DNA from: Martelella radicis
GTDB taxonomy: Bacteria > Pseudomonadota > Alphaproteobacteria > Rhizobiales > Rhizobiaceae
NCBI RefSeq assembly: GCF_014196625.1
Contig: NZ_JACIDZ010000001.1
Location: forward strand, 558,001 to 622,000
Length of the DNA stretch: 64,000 nucleotides
Direction: 5' to 3'
A program made the translations under genes and the position numbers. Shown in pieces: positions 45,221 through 54,921 of the stretch. The notes beneath the pieces are model-generated. The model saw only the letters and a list, made by a program, of their open reading frames with translations, ran no database searches and was not told where the DNA came from. The first letter of the stretch is position 1, and every line of letters starts with the position of its first letter.

Positions 45221-46828
45221 TTAATCGGCGACGCGATAGAGGTCCTTCGCGTACCAGTTCTGCAGCACGTTCTCGACCGGCAGACCCTTCACATCGGCCG
45301 GAACCATGACCGGAGTCGAATAGAAGTAGATCGGCGCCAACGGCATTTCCTCGGCAAGGATCTGTTCGGCCGCGTCGTAGTCGGAGGACGGATTGCCGGC
45401 CGTCAGCGATGCCTTCATCGCGGCATCATAGTCGGGGTCGGAGAACCCGCCATAGTTCATGCCGCCGGAGCGGAAATAGTCGAGATAGGTCGAGGCTTCG
45501 TCATAGTCGCCGCACCAGGCGTAGCGGCCGATATCGAATTCCTTGTTCTTCAGGTGATCGAGATAGACCTTCCACTCGGTATTGTTGAGGGTGACGTTGA
45601 CCCCGATCGCCTTCCAGAACTGCTGTGCCGCAATAGCGATCTTCTTGTGGTCGTCGGACGTGTTGTAGGAGAGCGTCAGCTCGAGCGGGTTACCCTTGTC
45701 ATAGCCCGCCTCCTTCAGAAGCTCGACCGCCTTTTCGTTGCGCTCGGCCTGCGACCATTGGGAATAATCCGTCACCGGCGGCTCAAAATCGGCCGTGGCG
45801 TAGTAGGTCCAGCTATAGGCTGGCTTCTGGCCGCCGCGCGTGATGTTGTCGACGATGATGTCGCGGTTCAGGGCATAGGACAATGCCTTGCGCACGCGCA
45901 CGTCCTTCAGCGCTTCCGGCCCCTTGTCGGAGACGTTGAAAAGATAGGCGTAGGTGCACGAGCGCGGCACGGCATGCGTCTGGTCGGGATATTCTTCCTT
46001 GAGGCGTGGAAACTGACCGGCCGGCAATTCGATATAATCCAGCTCGCCTGCCAGGTAGCGCGTCAGCGCTGCATTCTTGTCGTTGATCGCCTGAAAGTGG
46101 ATGCTATCGATGACCGTGTTGTCGTTGTCCCAGTAGTTCTCGTTGCGTTCCAGCGTCAGATCCTGGCCGAGCTTGTCGTCCACAAGCTTGTAGGCGCCAT
46201 TGCCGACCATATTTCCCGGAAGTGTCCACTGGTCGCCATATTCCTCGACCACCGCTTCGTTGACCGGAAAGGTCGAAGTGTGGGTCAGCATCTTGATGAA
46301 ATAGGGGATCGGACTTTCGAGCGTGACTTCAAGAGTGTTGTCATCAAGCGCCTTGACGCCCAGTTCCGATGGATCGGTCTCGCCAGCGATGATTGAGGCG
46401 GCGTTCTTCACATTCATCAGCTCTTCATACCAGGCATAGGTCGAGCCGGTGACGGGATCAGCAAGCCGCTGCCATGCGAAGACAAAGTCATTGGCCGTGA
46501 CCGGATCGCCATTCGACCATTTCGCCTCTGGGCGAAGATGGAAGGTGTACACGGTCTGGTCATCCGATACCTCGTAATCGGTCGCCACGCCGGGCACCAG
46601 GTTTCCGGCGTTGTCCTGATTGTAGAGACCCTCGAAAAGCTGGCGCGCCACATGCGAACCCTCGACCGCGCTGTTGAGCTGCGGATCCTTGGTCTTGATC
46701 GCATCCAGCAGCCAGTAATCGAGGCTCTGATCATCAGCCAGCGTTTCGCCCGGCTGCGGGTTTGCGGCAAAGGCTGGCGCGGCCAGCAAAAGCGCGAGGC
46801 AGGAGGAAAGCAGAAGGGTCTTTTTCAT
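45221..46828 (-). CDS. Oligopeptide ABC transporter substrate-binding protein (OppA-like)
   Basis: Periplasmic protein of 535 residues with a signal peptide (LLLSSCLALLLAAPAFA). The family-5 pattern is WLLDAIKTKDPQL, YTFHLRPEAKWSNGDPVTANDFVFAWQRL near 97-125 and VRKALSYALNRDIIVDNI near 310. It resembles E. coli OppA/MppA more than sugar-type members. AGGGAG lies upstream of ATG 46828. The operon order A-B-C-D-F is standard. No dedicated regulator is next to it. Confidence 0.93.
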   Translation of the reverse strand: MKKTLLLSSCLALLLAAPAFAANPQPGETLADDQSLDYWLLDAIKTKDPQLNSAVEGSHVARQLFEGLYNQDNAGNLVPGVATDYEVSDDQTVYTFHLRPEAKWSNGDPVTANDFVFAWQRLADPVTGSTYAWYEELMNVKNAASIIAGETDPSELGVKALDDNTLEVTLESPIPYFIKMLTHTSTFPVNEAVVEEYGDQWTLPGNMVGNGAYKLVDDKLGQDLTLERNENYWDNDNTVIDSIHFQAINDKNAALTRYLAGELDYIELPAGQFPRLKEEYPDQTHAVPRSCTYAYLFNVSDKGPEALKDVRVRKALSYALNRDIIVDNITRGGQKPAYSWTYYATADFEPPVTDYSQWSQAERNEKAVELLKEAGYDKGNPLELTLSYNTSDDHKKIAIAAQQFWKAIGVNVTLNNTEWKVYLDHLKNKEFDIGRYAWCGDYDEASTYLDYFRSGGMNYGGFSDPDYDAAMKASLTAGNPSSDYDAAEQILAEEMPLAPIYFYSTPVMVPADVKGLPVENVLQNWYAKDLYRVAD

Positions 46829-47272
46829 CCGGAGTGGCTCCCTTTGTGTGGATATTGCGGCGCTATGAGAATGCTGAGGATTAGTATCTAGTATGGTCAA
46901 AATTAACCGGAAATCCTGGAAGACCATAGGCTGGCAGCACCGGACCATGCAAGGGAAACCGAATTTTTTTCAGTGATTTAATATTTCTTTCGCATTCGTC
47001 AGGAAATTTTTCCAAAAGTTACACCAAACGGCAACCTATCCGATAAAAACAACTGACAATACCTTCTGAAACAACCCATCCCGCACCAGTCCTGATCGAC
47101 TGATCTGGAGAGAATCTCTCATACCACAAACATCCGGACTGTCTGGCTTTCGGTCGCGCGTGACCGGGCGAGAAAGGGCATGAACTTGAAAAATGTCGGC
47201 CTCTGCAGGGAGGCGATTTACAATGGAAAAGGGCTCGATATCAGCACCACGGAGAAGAAGTGCGAAGGCCGT
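46829..47272. other. AT-richer gap upstream of the Opp-type operon
   Basis: Four hundred and forty-four bases without a gene. The left part (46850-47060) is AT-rich and likely contains the minus-strand promoter of the Opp-type operon. A small symmetrical repeat (GAGAGA-A-TCTCTC, 47108-47120) lies in the middle; its significance is unclear. The right end meets the C-terminal remnant of an SDR pseudogene. Confidence 0.45.
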
Positions 47273-47689
47273 TCATAACGTTGAGCTCATTTTCGGAGTT
47301 TCGATATCACCCGCTACAACGCCTGGCCTGACGACGTTGACGCGAATGCCCTGATCGGCGACTTCGCGCGCAAAGCCTTTGGTGAAGACATCGACCACCC
47401 CTTTCGACGCGGCATTGACGCTTGCCCCGGGCCGCCTCCGATTGTCGCGGCCATGGAGGAGACATTGACGATCGAGCCGCCCGCTCCGCCTCAGCGGTCG
47501 ACAGATATCTTGCCGCCTCCCTGCAGCAGCAAATCAGACCAATGACATTGACCGCCATCACGCTGGCGATCCTCTCGTGATCGAGATCACGGTTCACGTC
47601 AGCCACAACGAGCCGCGTTCGGCGGCCACCTGCGCGGTCCTGGCGCCAATACCGCCTCCCGCGCCGGCAATTAGAATATGGCCGGTCAT
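47273..47689 (-). pseudogene. Frameshifted and internally deleted SDR-family dehydrogenase
   Basis: Remains of a short-chain dehydrogenase. It starts with ATG 47689 and a retained AGAGGAAAA ribosome binding site, and reads the cofactor motif LIAGAGGGIGARTAQVAAERG. It then shifts frame to VVADVN, lacks about 40-50 residues of the central part, continues IASVMAVNVIGLI, and shifts again to a catalytic-region remnant with NVSSMAATI and RVNVVRPGVVAGDI. At least two frameshifts and an internal deletion preclude a working enzyme. It lies 29 bp after an intact SDR gene, so it may be a decayed paralogue. Confidence 0.78.
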
Positions 47690-47718
47690 TTCGTTTTCCT
47701 CTCTTTGGAGCGAAGCGT

Positions 47719-48441
47719 TCAGGCGGCCGTGTAGCCGCCATCCACCGGGATCGTGACACCGGTAATCATCCGGGATGCCGAAGAGGCCAGAAACACGGCC
47801 GTGCCGCAAAGTTCATCCGGATCCGCCCAATCGCTGCCTTTGGGCAGCCGCGTCAGGACCTTCATTCGGATTTCAGGATCGGAGCGGCCGCGATCGGTCA
47901 TGGGTGTGCGAATCCACCCCGGCGCGATCGCATTGACGCGAATACCCTCCTCGGCGAAGGAAAGAGCCAGTGATTTCGTCAGCGAGACGACGCCTGCCTT
48001 TGCTGCCGCATAGGCAGGAATATGCGGCGCGCCGTAATAGGAAAACATCGAAGCGATGTTGATGATCGAGCCGCCACGCGCCGCGAGACCGGAGCGGTAG
48101 GCATTGGCAAGGCGCAAGGCGCCGGTGAGATGGACATCGAGCACCGAGTTGAAGGCGTCCGGCAGCATCTCCCGCTCGCGCTCGATCTGCCCGGCGCAGT
48201 GGATCAGCGTGTCGATGCGCCCCGTTCGCCCCGCCAGCTTTTCGACGTCCTCGTCCTCTGCCAGGTTGACGGCTTCGTAACGGCAACCGACCGGTGGCGT
48301 GCGTTCCCGCGCACGGCCCGTGACGATGACCTCCGCGCCATGACGAACAAACCCTTCGGCCAATGCCGATCCGATGCCGCCGAGACCGCCCGTGATCAGG
48401 ACACGCTTGCCCTTAACCGAGAAATTCCAGTCGCCCGCCAT
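47719..48441 (-). CDS. SDR-family NAD(P)-dependent oxidoreductase
   Basis: A 240-residue cytoplasmic dehydrogenase with a Rossmann fold. The cofactor motif GGLGGIG is near residue 19, the structural motif is HCAG near 80, the catalytic Ser is in IINIASMFSYYG and the Tyr/Lys pair in PAYAAAKAG. C-terminal PVDGGYTAA is typical of FabG-like members. ATG 48441 overlaps the last base of the sulfatase stop codon, so it is cotranscribed with the sulfatase. The substrate is unknown, possibly a product of the desulfated compound. A decayed SDR follows directly. Confidence 0.9.
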   Translation of the reverse strand: MAGDWNFSVKGKRVLITGGLGGIGSALAEGFVRHGAEVIVTGRARERTPPVGCRYEAVNLAEDEDVEKLAGRTGRIDTLIHCAGQIEREREMLPDAFNSVLDVHLTGALRLANAYRSGLAARGGSIINIASMFSYYGAPHIPAYAAAKAGVVSLTKSLALSFAEEGIRVNAIAPGWIRTPMTDRGRSDPEIRMKVLTRLPKGSDWADPDELCGTAVFLASSASRMITGVTIPVDGGYTAA

Positions 48442-49871
48442 CAGCTTGCCACCCTTCCAAGCCAGCCCTGTGCCGCAAGCCCGCTTTCTATGCGCCACTC
48501 CAGCAGCCGTTCGATGAGTTTCTGGCGAAGACCTGCATGCCCCGCATCATCCCAGAGATTGGCAAGTTCATCCGGGTCCTCATCCAGATTGAAGAGCTGG
48601 CCTTCCGGACTTCCGGAGATATGCAGCAGTTTCCATGAACCGGTTCGGATCATGGTAAAGAACGCGGCATCGCTCTGGATCATGTCGCGCGCCAGTTCGG
48701 CGAAGACCTCGGTTCTGAGCGGCGCCCGAGCCGTCCCTTCCGCGTAAGGCACCAGCGAAACCCCCTCCATCCAGTCCGGCGGACTTAGGCCAGCGAGCTC
48801 CAGCACGGTCGGTCCGAGATCCATGAGCGAGACGAGATCGTCAACGCGGACCCCGCCCGTTTGTCGCGGATCGTGGATAATGGCGGGAACCCGCACCGAA
48901 TGCTCGTACATCGTCCATTTCTGGCTGTGACCATGATCGTTGAGGCAATCACCATGGTCCGAAGTGAAGATGATGACGGTATTGTCAGCAACGCCGCGCG
49001 CTTCAAGCGCTGCCCGTATCTCTCCCATGATCCCGTCGATCATCGAGACATTGGCGTAGTAATGCGCCCGCTGGCGCCGCGTCTGCTCGTCTGTCGGATG
49101 GGCGAGATGGCGCACTGCATCGTGGTCGTCGCGGATGTGGTTGGCCTGCAATTCCCGCAATGCTCGCGGCTGCGCCTCGATGTCGGATGGGATCGGTGCG
49201 GGAAGGTCACGCGAAAGATAGGGTTCGACATCCTCAAGCGCCGGATCATAAGGCGGATGGGGACCTGGCAGGCCGACCTGAAGAAAGAACGGTTTCGATC
49301 CGTTCCACTCCTTCAACCATCGGCAGGCAAGACGCCCGGTAAAAACATCGGGATGCAGATCCCTGTCCAGTTCCCAGGAAAATGCGCCCAGCGCGGTGGA
49401 ATAGTCCTGGCGGCGTCGATAGGTGCGTCGGTCCGGCTTCTCGACGCCACGCGCCATCAATGCCTTGTCCCAGTTGTCCAGGAAGAAGGGCAGTTGCGGG
49501 TGAGCGCGATCCTTGTTTTCCACGACGTGACGTTCATGGAATCCGAACGGCGCCTCGAAAGGGTGGGTATGCATCTTGCCGACATTGCAGCAATGATAGC
49601 CGGCGTCGGCCAGATCGCTGACCCAGGTCGAGGGCCAGACCTCGTCGTTTCGCAACACGCCCGAGTTATGTGGATAAACGCCGGTGAAAAGGCTCGCCCG
49701 CGAAGGCGCGCAGCACGGCGATGTCACATACATGTTCGAAAACGCCGTGCCTTCATTCACCAGCGCATCGAGATTGGGGGTATCCATATAAGGAAACCCC
49801 ATCGCGCGGATCGTGTCGTGCCTCTGCTGATCGGTGATGACGAAGACGATATTGGGACGGGTATCGGTCAT
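48441..49871 (-). CDS. Type I sulfatase/alkaline-phosphatase superfamily enzyme
   Basis: A 476-residue sulfatase. PNIVFVITDQQRHD binds calcium through its Asp, and CAPSR (54-58) is the C-x-P-x-R motif whose Cys54 is converted to formylglycine. TSDHGDCLNDHGHSQKW near 300 gives further metal and active-site residues. No signal peptide is seen, so it may act on an imported sulfate ester. It starts at ATG 49871, overlapping the TctA gene by 4 bp. Substrate is not apparent; the TctABC genes and the SDR hint at a sulfated carboxylate or sugar. Confidence 0.9.
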   Translation of the reverse strand: MTDTRPNIVFVITDQQRHDTIRAMGFPYMDTPNLDALVNEGTAFSNMYVTSPCCAPSRASLFTGVYPHNSGVLRNDEVWPSTWVSDLADAGYHCCNVGKMHTHPFEAPFGFHERHVVENKDRAHPQLPFFLDNWDKALMARGVEKPDRRTYRRRQDYSTALGAFSWELDRDLHPDVFTGRLACRWLKEWNGSKPFFLQVGLPGPHPPYDPALEDVEPYLSRDLPAPIPSDIEAQPRALRELQANHIRDDHDAVRHLAHPTDEQTRRQRAHYYANVSMIDGIMGEIRAALEARGVADNTVIIFTSDHGDCLNDHGHSQKWTMYEHSVRVPAIIHDPRQTGGVRVDDLVSLMDLGPTVLELAGLSPPDWMEGVSLVPYAEGTARAPLRTEVFAELARDMIQSDAAFFTMIRTGSWKLLHISGSPEGQLFNLDEDPDELANLWDDAGHAGLRQKLIERLLEWRIESGLAAQGWLGRVAS

Positions 49872-51394
49872 GAATAGGGCTCTTGTGTCGGAATGGAAGT
49901 CTTCTGAGCCGAACGCCGACGCAAGATTGCCTGCACGATCGGCGCGCAAAGAACGAGGATGAGAAGTGCCAGAATGATCTGGGAGGCCGGACGGTTCATG
50001 AAAAAGCCGATCCAGTCGCCGCCGGTGACAAGTGAGGTCATGCGCAGCTCTTCCTCGAAGGTGGAACCGAGCACATAGCCGATGATCAGCGGCGCTAGCG
50101 GGATGGCGGCAAGACGCAGCGCATAGCCGATCAGGCCGAAGGCGAAGAACACCCAGAGGTCGAACATGTAGCGCTGGACCATGAAGACGCCGAGAACGCT
50201 GAACATGCCGACAGCCGCCACGAGATATGGTTTGGGAACGGCGAGCGTGCGGACCAGCGCGCGCAGCATGACAAACGCGATCGGCAGAAGCATGACCGCA
50301 CCCAGGAGGAAGGCCGCAAGAACGCCGTAGACGATTTCCGGCTGGCTCTGAAAGAGCTGCGGCCCCGGCGTCAGCCCCTGTATCAGGAAGCCGCCCATGA
50401 GCGCGGCGACGACCGGATCTCCCGGAATGCCGATTGCCAGCATCGGCAGCAGGGCTCCGCCCGTCGTGGCGCTGTTGGCCGCTTCCGAGGCAACCACCCC
50501 ATCATCGGCCCCCTCCCCGAACTTCTCCGGTTCATCGGAAAAATCCCGCGAAACCCGATAGGCGATATAAGCAGAGGCATCGCCGCCAATGCCGGGTATG
50601 GCGCCGATGAAGATGCCGAGCGAGCTGGAGCGCAGCCAGTTTGTCCAGCGCCGGAAGAAATTGCCGATGATGCCGTTGCGCAAATTGAGAATGACGCGTT
50701 CGGCCTTGCGGTGATCGCCTTCGGCGACCTGGGCGAGCAGTTCGGAGACCGCAAAGAGCCCCATCAGCAGCGCGACCAGATTGAAGCCGCCGTCAAGTCC
50801 GGCGAGCCCGAGGGTCAGACGCGGAAGCCCCAGGATCGGATCGGTTCCGATCGCGGCGGCGGCCAGACCCAATACGGCGGCCAGAAGACCTCGCGGCAGC
50901 GAACGGCCTGTGAGCGAGGCAACGGTCGAAAGTCCGAGCGCGGCCAGCAGCATGGTTTCCATCGGCCCGAAATTGGCCGCTGCCGCAGCCAGATAGGGAG
51001 ACAGCAGGATCAGAAGAACAGCGCTGATCACAGCACCGGCAACAGACGAGAGCGTCGCCAGCGTCAAGGCGTCGGAGACCCGACCGCCGCGCGCCATGGG
51101 ATAGCCATCGAGCAGCGTCGCCGCTGCCATTGGCGTACCGGGCACGCCGATCATGATCGCGGTGACCGCGCCGCCGAAGTTTCCGCCCTGATAGATGCCC
51201 ATCAGCAGGGCGATCGAGGGCACCGGCTCCATGTAGAAGGTGAAGGGAATTGCAAGCGCAATGCCGAGCAAGGGCCCCATGCCCGGCAACACGCCGAAGA
51301 TGATACCGACCACCAGTCCGATGGCGATCGACAGAAGCAGCGAGATGACACCCGCGAAATCCAGGGCGGTAAGCAGCGTATCCATGGCGCTCAT
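49868..51394 (-). CDS. tctA: Tripartite tricarboxylate transporter TctA-type large membrane protein
   Basis: A 508-residue membrane protein with about twelve helices. It contains IIFGVLPGMGPLLGIALAIPFTFYM near 30 and the family GxxxGxxP-type repeats: GGNFGGAVTAIMIGVPGTPMAAAT near 70 and a matching GAIPGIGGDASAYIAYRVS near 265. ATG 51394 shares ATGA with the TctB stop; an ATG at 51385 is possible. With TctB and TctC it forms a secondary importer driven by an ion gradient, classically for citrate or related carboxylates; the substrate here is unknown. Confidence 0.93.
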   Translation of the reverse strand: MSAMDTLLTALDFAGVISLLLSIAIGLVVGIIFGVLPGMGPLLGIALAIPFTFYMEPVPSIALLMGIYQGGNFGGAVTAIMIGVPGTPMAAATLLDGYPMARGGRVSDALTLATLSSVAGAVISAVLLILLSPYLAAAAANFGPMETMLLAALGLSTVASLTGRSLPRGLLAAVLGLAAAAIGTDPILGLPRLTLGLAGLDGGFNLVALLMGLFAVSELLAQVAEGDHRKAERVILNLRNGIIGNFFRRWTNWLRSSSLGIFIGAIPGIGGDASAYIAYRVSRDFSDEPEKFGEGADDGVVASEAANSATTGGALLPMLAIGIPGDPVVAALMGGFLIQGLTPGPQLFQSQPEIVYGVLAAFLLGAVMLLPIAFVMLRALVRTLAVPKPYLVAAVGMFSVLGVFMVQRYMFDLWVFFAFGLIGYALRLAAIPLAPLIIGYVLGSTFEEELRMTSLVTGGDWIGFFMNRPASQIILALLILVLCAPIVQAILRRRSAQKTSIPTQEPYS

Positions 51395-51924
51395 CCCCCG
51401 AACAGACCGGACCACAGCCGCCCGAAAGGCAGATGGATGTCAAAGATCAGCCGCACGATCCAATAGAGCGCCAGTGTCAGGGCCAGGGGAAATGCGATCA
51501 TGGCGACAGGTCGGCGCATCCCGACGGCAGCCATCAGCGTAGCCCCGAACAGAGTGGTGGAGACGATGTAGCCAAGCTGGCGGAAGGTCAGAACATAGAG
51601 AAAAAGCGCCGCAATCACGCTGAATATGTGTTTCCACGGCAGGGCGTCATCGGGCCGGCCATGCAGGGTGAAAAGCCGAACCGCCGGCTTGACGATGACT
51701 GTGGCGGCGAGAACCATCAGTGCCGCGCCGAGCCATTTTGGATATTGCTTGGCGTCGATACCGCCCGAGAGCGAGGCGATCGGATTATCCTCCATCGCCG
51801 CGATATCTAGAACGATCCAGAGGCCGAGCGCGAAAGCCCCGATGGCGACAACGACCGCAGCGAGATCCTGGGAGCGCGTCGGCATGTCGGCCGAGGGCGT
51901 GTGAGACGTTTCATTTGTCGACAT
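51391..51924 (-). CDS. tctB: Tripartite tricarboxylate transporter TctB-type small membrane protein
   Basis: A 177-residue protein with four hydrophobic segments. The first is near 22-42 (LAAVVVAIGAFALGLWIVLD), and a PKWLGAALMVLAATVIV segment lies near 80. It matches the length and pattern of TctB/DctQ-like subunits. The stop overlaps TctA by 4 bp, and it follows TctC by 67 bp. It helps to assemble the permease. Confidence 0.9.
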   Translation of the reverse strand: MSTNETSHTPSADMPTRSQDLAAVVVAIGAFALGLWIVLDIAAMEDNPIASLSGGIDAKQYPKWLGAALMVLAATVIVKPAVRLFTLHGRPDDALPWKHIFSVIAALFLYVLTFRQLGYIVSTTLFGATLMAAVGMRRPVAMIAFPLALTLALYWIVRLIFDIHLPFGRLWSGLFGG

Positions 51925-51991
51925 ATCAAGAAGACCCTGAAGAATAAGAATGGTTCGCGCCGCCGCACAGAATGCCGCGGCGCAAGGAAAC

Positions 51992-52969
51992 TCACTTCTT
52001 CTTCAGGTCATCCAGTGCCGGCGCAAGGCGTTCCAGCGAAACCTGCCAGAGGTCCTCGAACTCCGCCGGCTCCATGTACTGAACGGTAAAGCCGCCCTCG
52101 AACATACGGTCCTTGAAGGCATCCGAATTGATGACATCCCGGAACGTGTCCTGCAGGAACTTGAGTCTTTCGGGGTCAGTGCCTTCCGGCGCGACCAGGC
52201 CGGACCAGCCGGCGGTCGCAGCGCCCCAGGCGAGATCGTAGCCCTGTTCCTTCGCCGTCGGAATGTCGGGTTCGATCGGAGAACGCTCTTCGGTGAAGAT
52301 CGCAAGCGACTTGATCTTGTCGCCATAGATTTTCTCCGCGCCGAGCGCGCCGGTCGTAAAGTCGAGCGAGCCGTCGAACAACCCCTGAATGTTTGAGGTC
52401 TCGCAACCGTCGGCCGGGATCGGCTGATAGCCGGTGATATCCGCTACCTCAAGGAAACGGCGCATCACCACATGCGGCAAGCTCACAGCCGGGCAGACGC
52501 CGACGCGCAGGACGCCATCCTGTGCCTTTGCCCATACGATGAACTCGTCGACATTGTTGGCGGGATGGTCGGCGGTAACCGTCAGCGTGAAGGGATTGAC
52601 CCACATCAGCGCGATCGGGTCGAAGCCCATCGGGTCAAATCCGATGCGAGGCTCGAATGTCGGAACCATGATCTGGGTGGCAACCCAGGAATTGCCGATG
52701 GTGTAGCCGTCCGGATCGGACTCTGCCAGCGTGAGCATGGCCTTGGCGCCCCCGCCGCCGGCGATATTCTGGACGGCGATCGGCTGGCCAAGCTCTTCGG
52801 CCGCCAGTTCTGCCACGATCCGGGCGGTGATGTCACCAGATGTGCCAGCCTCCCACGGTTCGATCATGGTAATCGGGCGCGTCGGAAAATCCTGGGCGCC
52901 AGCAGCGGCGGTCATGGCCGCAAACGAGAAAGCAAGGCCCGCGAAACGGGTCAGCGAAGTGTATTTCAT
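51992..52969 (-). CDS. tctC: Tripartite tricarboxylate transporter substrate-binding protein (TctC/Bug family)
   Basis: Periplasmic binding protein of 325 residues with a signal peptide (LAGLAFSFAAMTAAAGAQ). The Bug-family pattern is ITMIEPWEAGTSGDITARIVAELAAEELGQP near 33-63 and AVQNIAGGGGAKAMLTLAES near 65-85. Ligands are carboxylated organic acids in most studied members; the particular one is unknown. It is the first gene of the operon and divergent from a LysR-type regulator. Confidence 0.92.
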   Translation of the reverse strand: MKYTSLTRFAGLAFSFAAMTAAAGAQDFPTRPITMIEPWEAGTSGDITARIVAELAAEELGQPIAVQNIAGGGGAKAMLTLAESDPDGYTIGNSWVATQIMVPTFEPRIGFDPMGFDPIALMWVNPFTLTVTADHPANNVDEFIVWAKAQDGVLRVGVCPAVSLPHVVMRRFLEVADITGYQPIPADGCETSNIQGLFDGSLDFTTGALGAEKIYGDKIKSLAIFTEERSPIEPDIPTAKEQGYDLAWGAATAGWSGLVAPEGTDPERLKFLQDTFRDVINSDAFKDRMFEGGFTVQYMEPAEFEDLWQVSLERLAPALDDLKKK

Positions 52970-53036
52970 CAGAAATCCTCCCTTGGATTTGACAAACGCT
53001 AAATCCCGGTTTTCATTAATGCAAATAATTAACGAA

Positions 53037-53049
53037 GCATTCGCAATGC
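53037..53049. promoter_or_regulatory. Small palindrome in the tctC/LysR divergent region
   Basis: GCATTCGCAATGC (GCATT-CGC-AATGC) lies in the 99-bp AT-rich spacer shared by the TctC-type gene and the divergent LysR-type gene, 19 bp before the latter. It may be part of a LysR-type binding site. Confidence 0.35.
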
Positions 53050-53068
53050 AATTTAGTTATGGACAGCC

Positions 53069-53968
53069 ATGAACCTGCAGAATTTGCGCTATCTCTTGTC
53101 GATCGCCGAAACAGGGTCGGTGACCCGCTCGGCCGACCAGTTGAACATGACTCAACCGGCCCTCAGCCGCGGCCTCGCGGCCCTGGAAGAGGAAGTGGGA
53201 GCACAGCTTTTCATACGGCTTCCGAAATCCATGCGCCTCACCGTGTTCGGACGTGTGATGGTGCGTCGCGCGCAAAGTGTGTTCCGGCAACTTGAGGACG
53301 CCCAGCACGAGATCCGACACCTGCAGGAGCATGAGGAAACGGAACTTGCGGTGGGCTCCGGCCCGATCTGGCTGACCGGACTGCTGCCGCGCGCAATCAA
53401 CCTGACCACACGGGACATGCCCGGAGTTTCAATCAGCGTCATCGGCGGCTTCGAACGACAGCTAGCCGAGCTGGTGCGGCGAGGCCAGGTCGCCTTCATT
53501 CTCACAGAATTGACAGAAGATCCTGAATTTTCAGACCTTTTGTCCGAACCACTGGCCTCAGCGCACTATGCGGTCGTTGCCCGTCAGGGACACCCGCTGG
53601 AACGGGCCGGCCCTCTTGATCTGACCGACCTGCTCAGATTTCCCTGGATCATGCCCGACAAGGCCGTCAACGCACAGAAACGCCTCGACGGACTGTTTCA
53701 GACCGAGGGACTGACGCCACCCGTCGCGCGCATACGCTCGACCTCCAACAGCTTCATCACGACCTATCTCGAACAGTCGAACGCTCTGACATTCGCCGTC
53801 ACGCCGATCCTGCGCGGCCACCCCGGACTGACAAAAATCCCGCTCGCCCGCCCTCTTCCCAAGCGGACCACCGGCATTCAACGCCTGCGCGACGACTGGC
53901 TTAGCCCAGCCGCCGAGAGAATGCTGGGACATCTGCGGGACATAACGCGGGAGCAGGAGGAGTTCTGA
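53069..53968 (+). CDS. LysR-family transcriptional regulator
   Basis: A 299-residue regulator. The winged helix-turn-helix is LRYLLSIAETGSVTRSADQLNMTQPALSRGLAALEEEVGAQLF, followed by a substrate-binding-like effector domain. It is transcribed divergently from tctC across a 99-bp spacer, the usual layout for a LysR regulator and its target, so it probably activates the TctABC-sulfatase-SDR operon in response to the transported acid. Confidence 0.93.
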   Translation: MNLQNLRYLLSIAETGSVTRSADQLNMTQPALSRGLAALEEEVGAQLFIRLPKSMRLTVFGRVMVRRAQSVFRQLEDAQHEIRHLQEHEETELAVGSGPIWLTGLLPRAINLTTRDMPGVSISVIGGFERQLAELVRRGQVAFILTELTEDPEFSDLLSEPLASAHYAVVARQGHPLERAGPLDLTDLLRFPWIMPDKAVNAQKRLDGLFQTEGLTPPVARIRSTSNSFITTYLEQSNALTFAVTPILRGHPGLTKIPLARPLPKRTTGIQRLRDDWLSPAAERMLGHLRDITREQEEF

Positions 53969-54141
53969 GACAGGTTTCACCAATTCCGCTTTCGGAACCG
54001 AGGCGCAGCAACCTGAAAGCAAAGCGCCTGCGCACCAGGCCCCGACCACGGGATCGGCGAGTTTCGCGCATAGACGAGCGTTTCACCGGTCCTTGAAAAC
54101 GACCCGGATTGATGCGCCGATGCCGCCCGGAGCAAGCGCAG

Positions 54142-54921
54142 CTACACCGTCGGCACGGTCCCTCCATCAATTATATATTCCGCGCCAGTGATCGTGGCGG
54201 CGAGATCGGACGCCAGAAACGCGATCAGATTGGCAACTTCCTCGGGCTTCGAGGGCCGCCCGACGGGAATGCCCCCCAGCGCCTCCATGATGATCTTCTT
54301 CCCGCCCTCTAGATCGGTACCGGCTTCCTGCGCGAGCCGATGCGCCAGTTTCAACGACGATTCCGTCTCGATCCATCCCGGAGATACCCGGACGACCCGC
54401 ACGCCTCTGGATGACACCTCCTTGGACAGGCTTTTGCTGTAGGTCGAAAGCGCCGCCTTTGCGGCCGCATAGGCCGTTGTTGATTGCGGCAAGGGGAGCA
54501 GCCGCTGAATGGACGATACGTGGATCACAACGCCCCGGCCTTCGCGGAGCATTTTCGGCAATAGCGCGCGGTCGAGCCGGACGGCGGGAAAGAGGTTGAG
54601 ATCCAGTTCCCTTCGCCATTCATCATCCGTGAGCGCGGCAAACCCGCCGGCAGGCGCCGAGGAACCGCCAAGCATGTGCACGATGATATCGATTGTCCCC
54701 AGACGTTGCCTTGCTGCCGCCGCAAGCGTCTCGCATCCTTCCTCAGTTGACAGATCCGCCGTCACGATCATCTCTTCCGGCAGCTCCGCTGGCCGCGTGC
54801 GCGCGCTGGTGAGCACATGCGCGCCCAGCTCCCGAAAGAGCTTGACGGTGGCCGCGCCTGCCCCGCGGGTGCCCGAGGTGATTAGAGCCGTTCTTCCTTC
54901 AAGCGTAAAAGGCGCGCTCAT
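54142..54921 (-). CDS. SDR-family NAD(P)-dependent oxidoreductase
   Basis: A 259-residue dehydrogenase. The cofactor motif is [15 protein letters not shown] near residue 17, the catalytic Ser is in [13 protein letters not shown] and the Tyr/Lys pair in [10 protein letters not shown]. It overlaps the SnoaL-like gene through ATGA, and both are divergent from a LysR-type regulator, so they form a small regulated unit. The substrate is unknown; a role in degrading or reducing an aromatic or cyclic ketone is plausible only. Confidence 0.9.
   Translation of the reverse strand: MSAPFTLEGRTALITSGTRGAGAATVKLFRELGAHVLTSARTRPAELPEEMIVTADLSTEEGCETLAAAARQRLGTIDIIVHMLGGSSAPAGGFAALTDDEWRRELDLNLFPAVRLDRALLPKMLREGRGVVIHVSSIQRLLPLPQSTTAYAAAKAALSTYSKSLSKEVSSRGVRVVRVSPGWIETESSLKLAHRLAQEAGTDLEGGKKIIMEALGGIPVGRPSKPEEVANLIAFLASDLAATITGAEYIIDGGTVPTV

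Noticed and set aside
47030-47050. CTATCCGATAAAAAC near the Opp operon as another cluster box
   Set aside because: Matches only the first six bases of the box and has no dyad partner.
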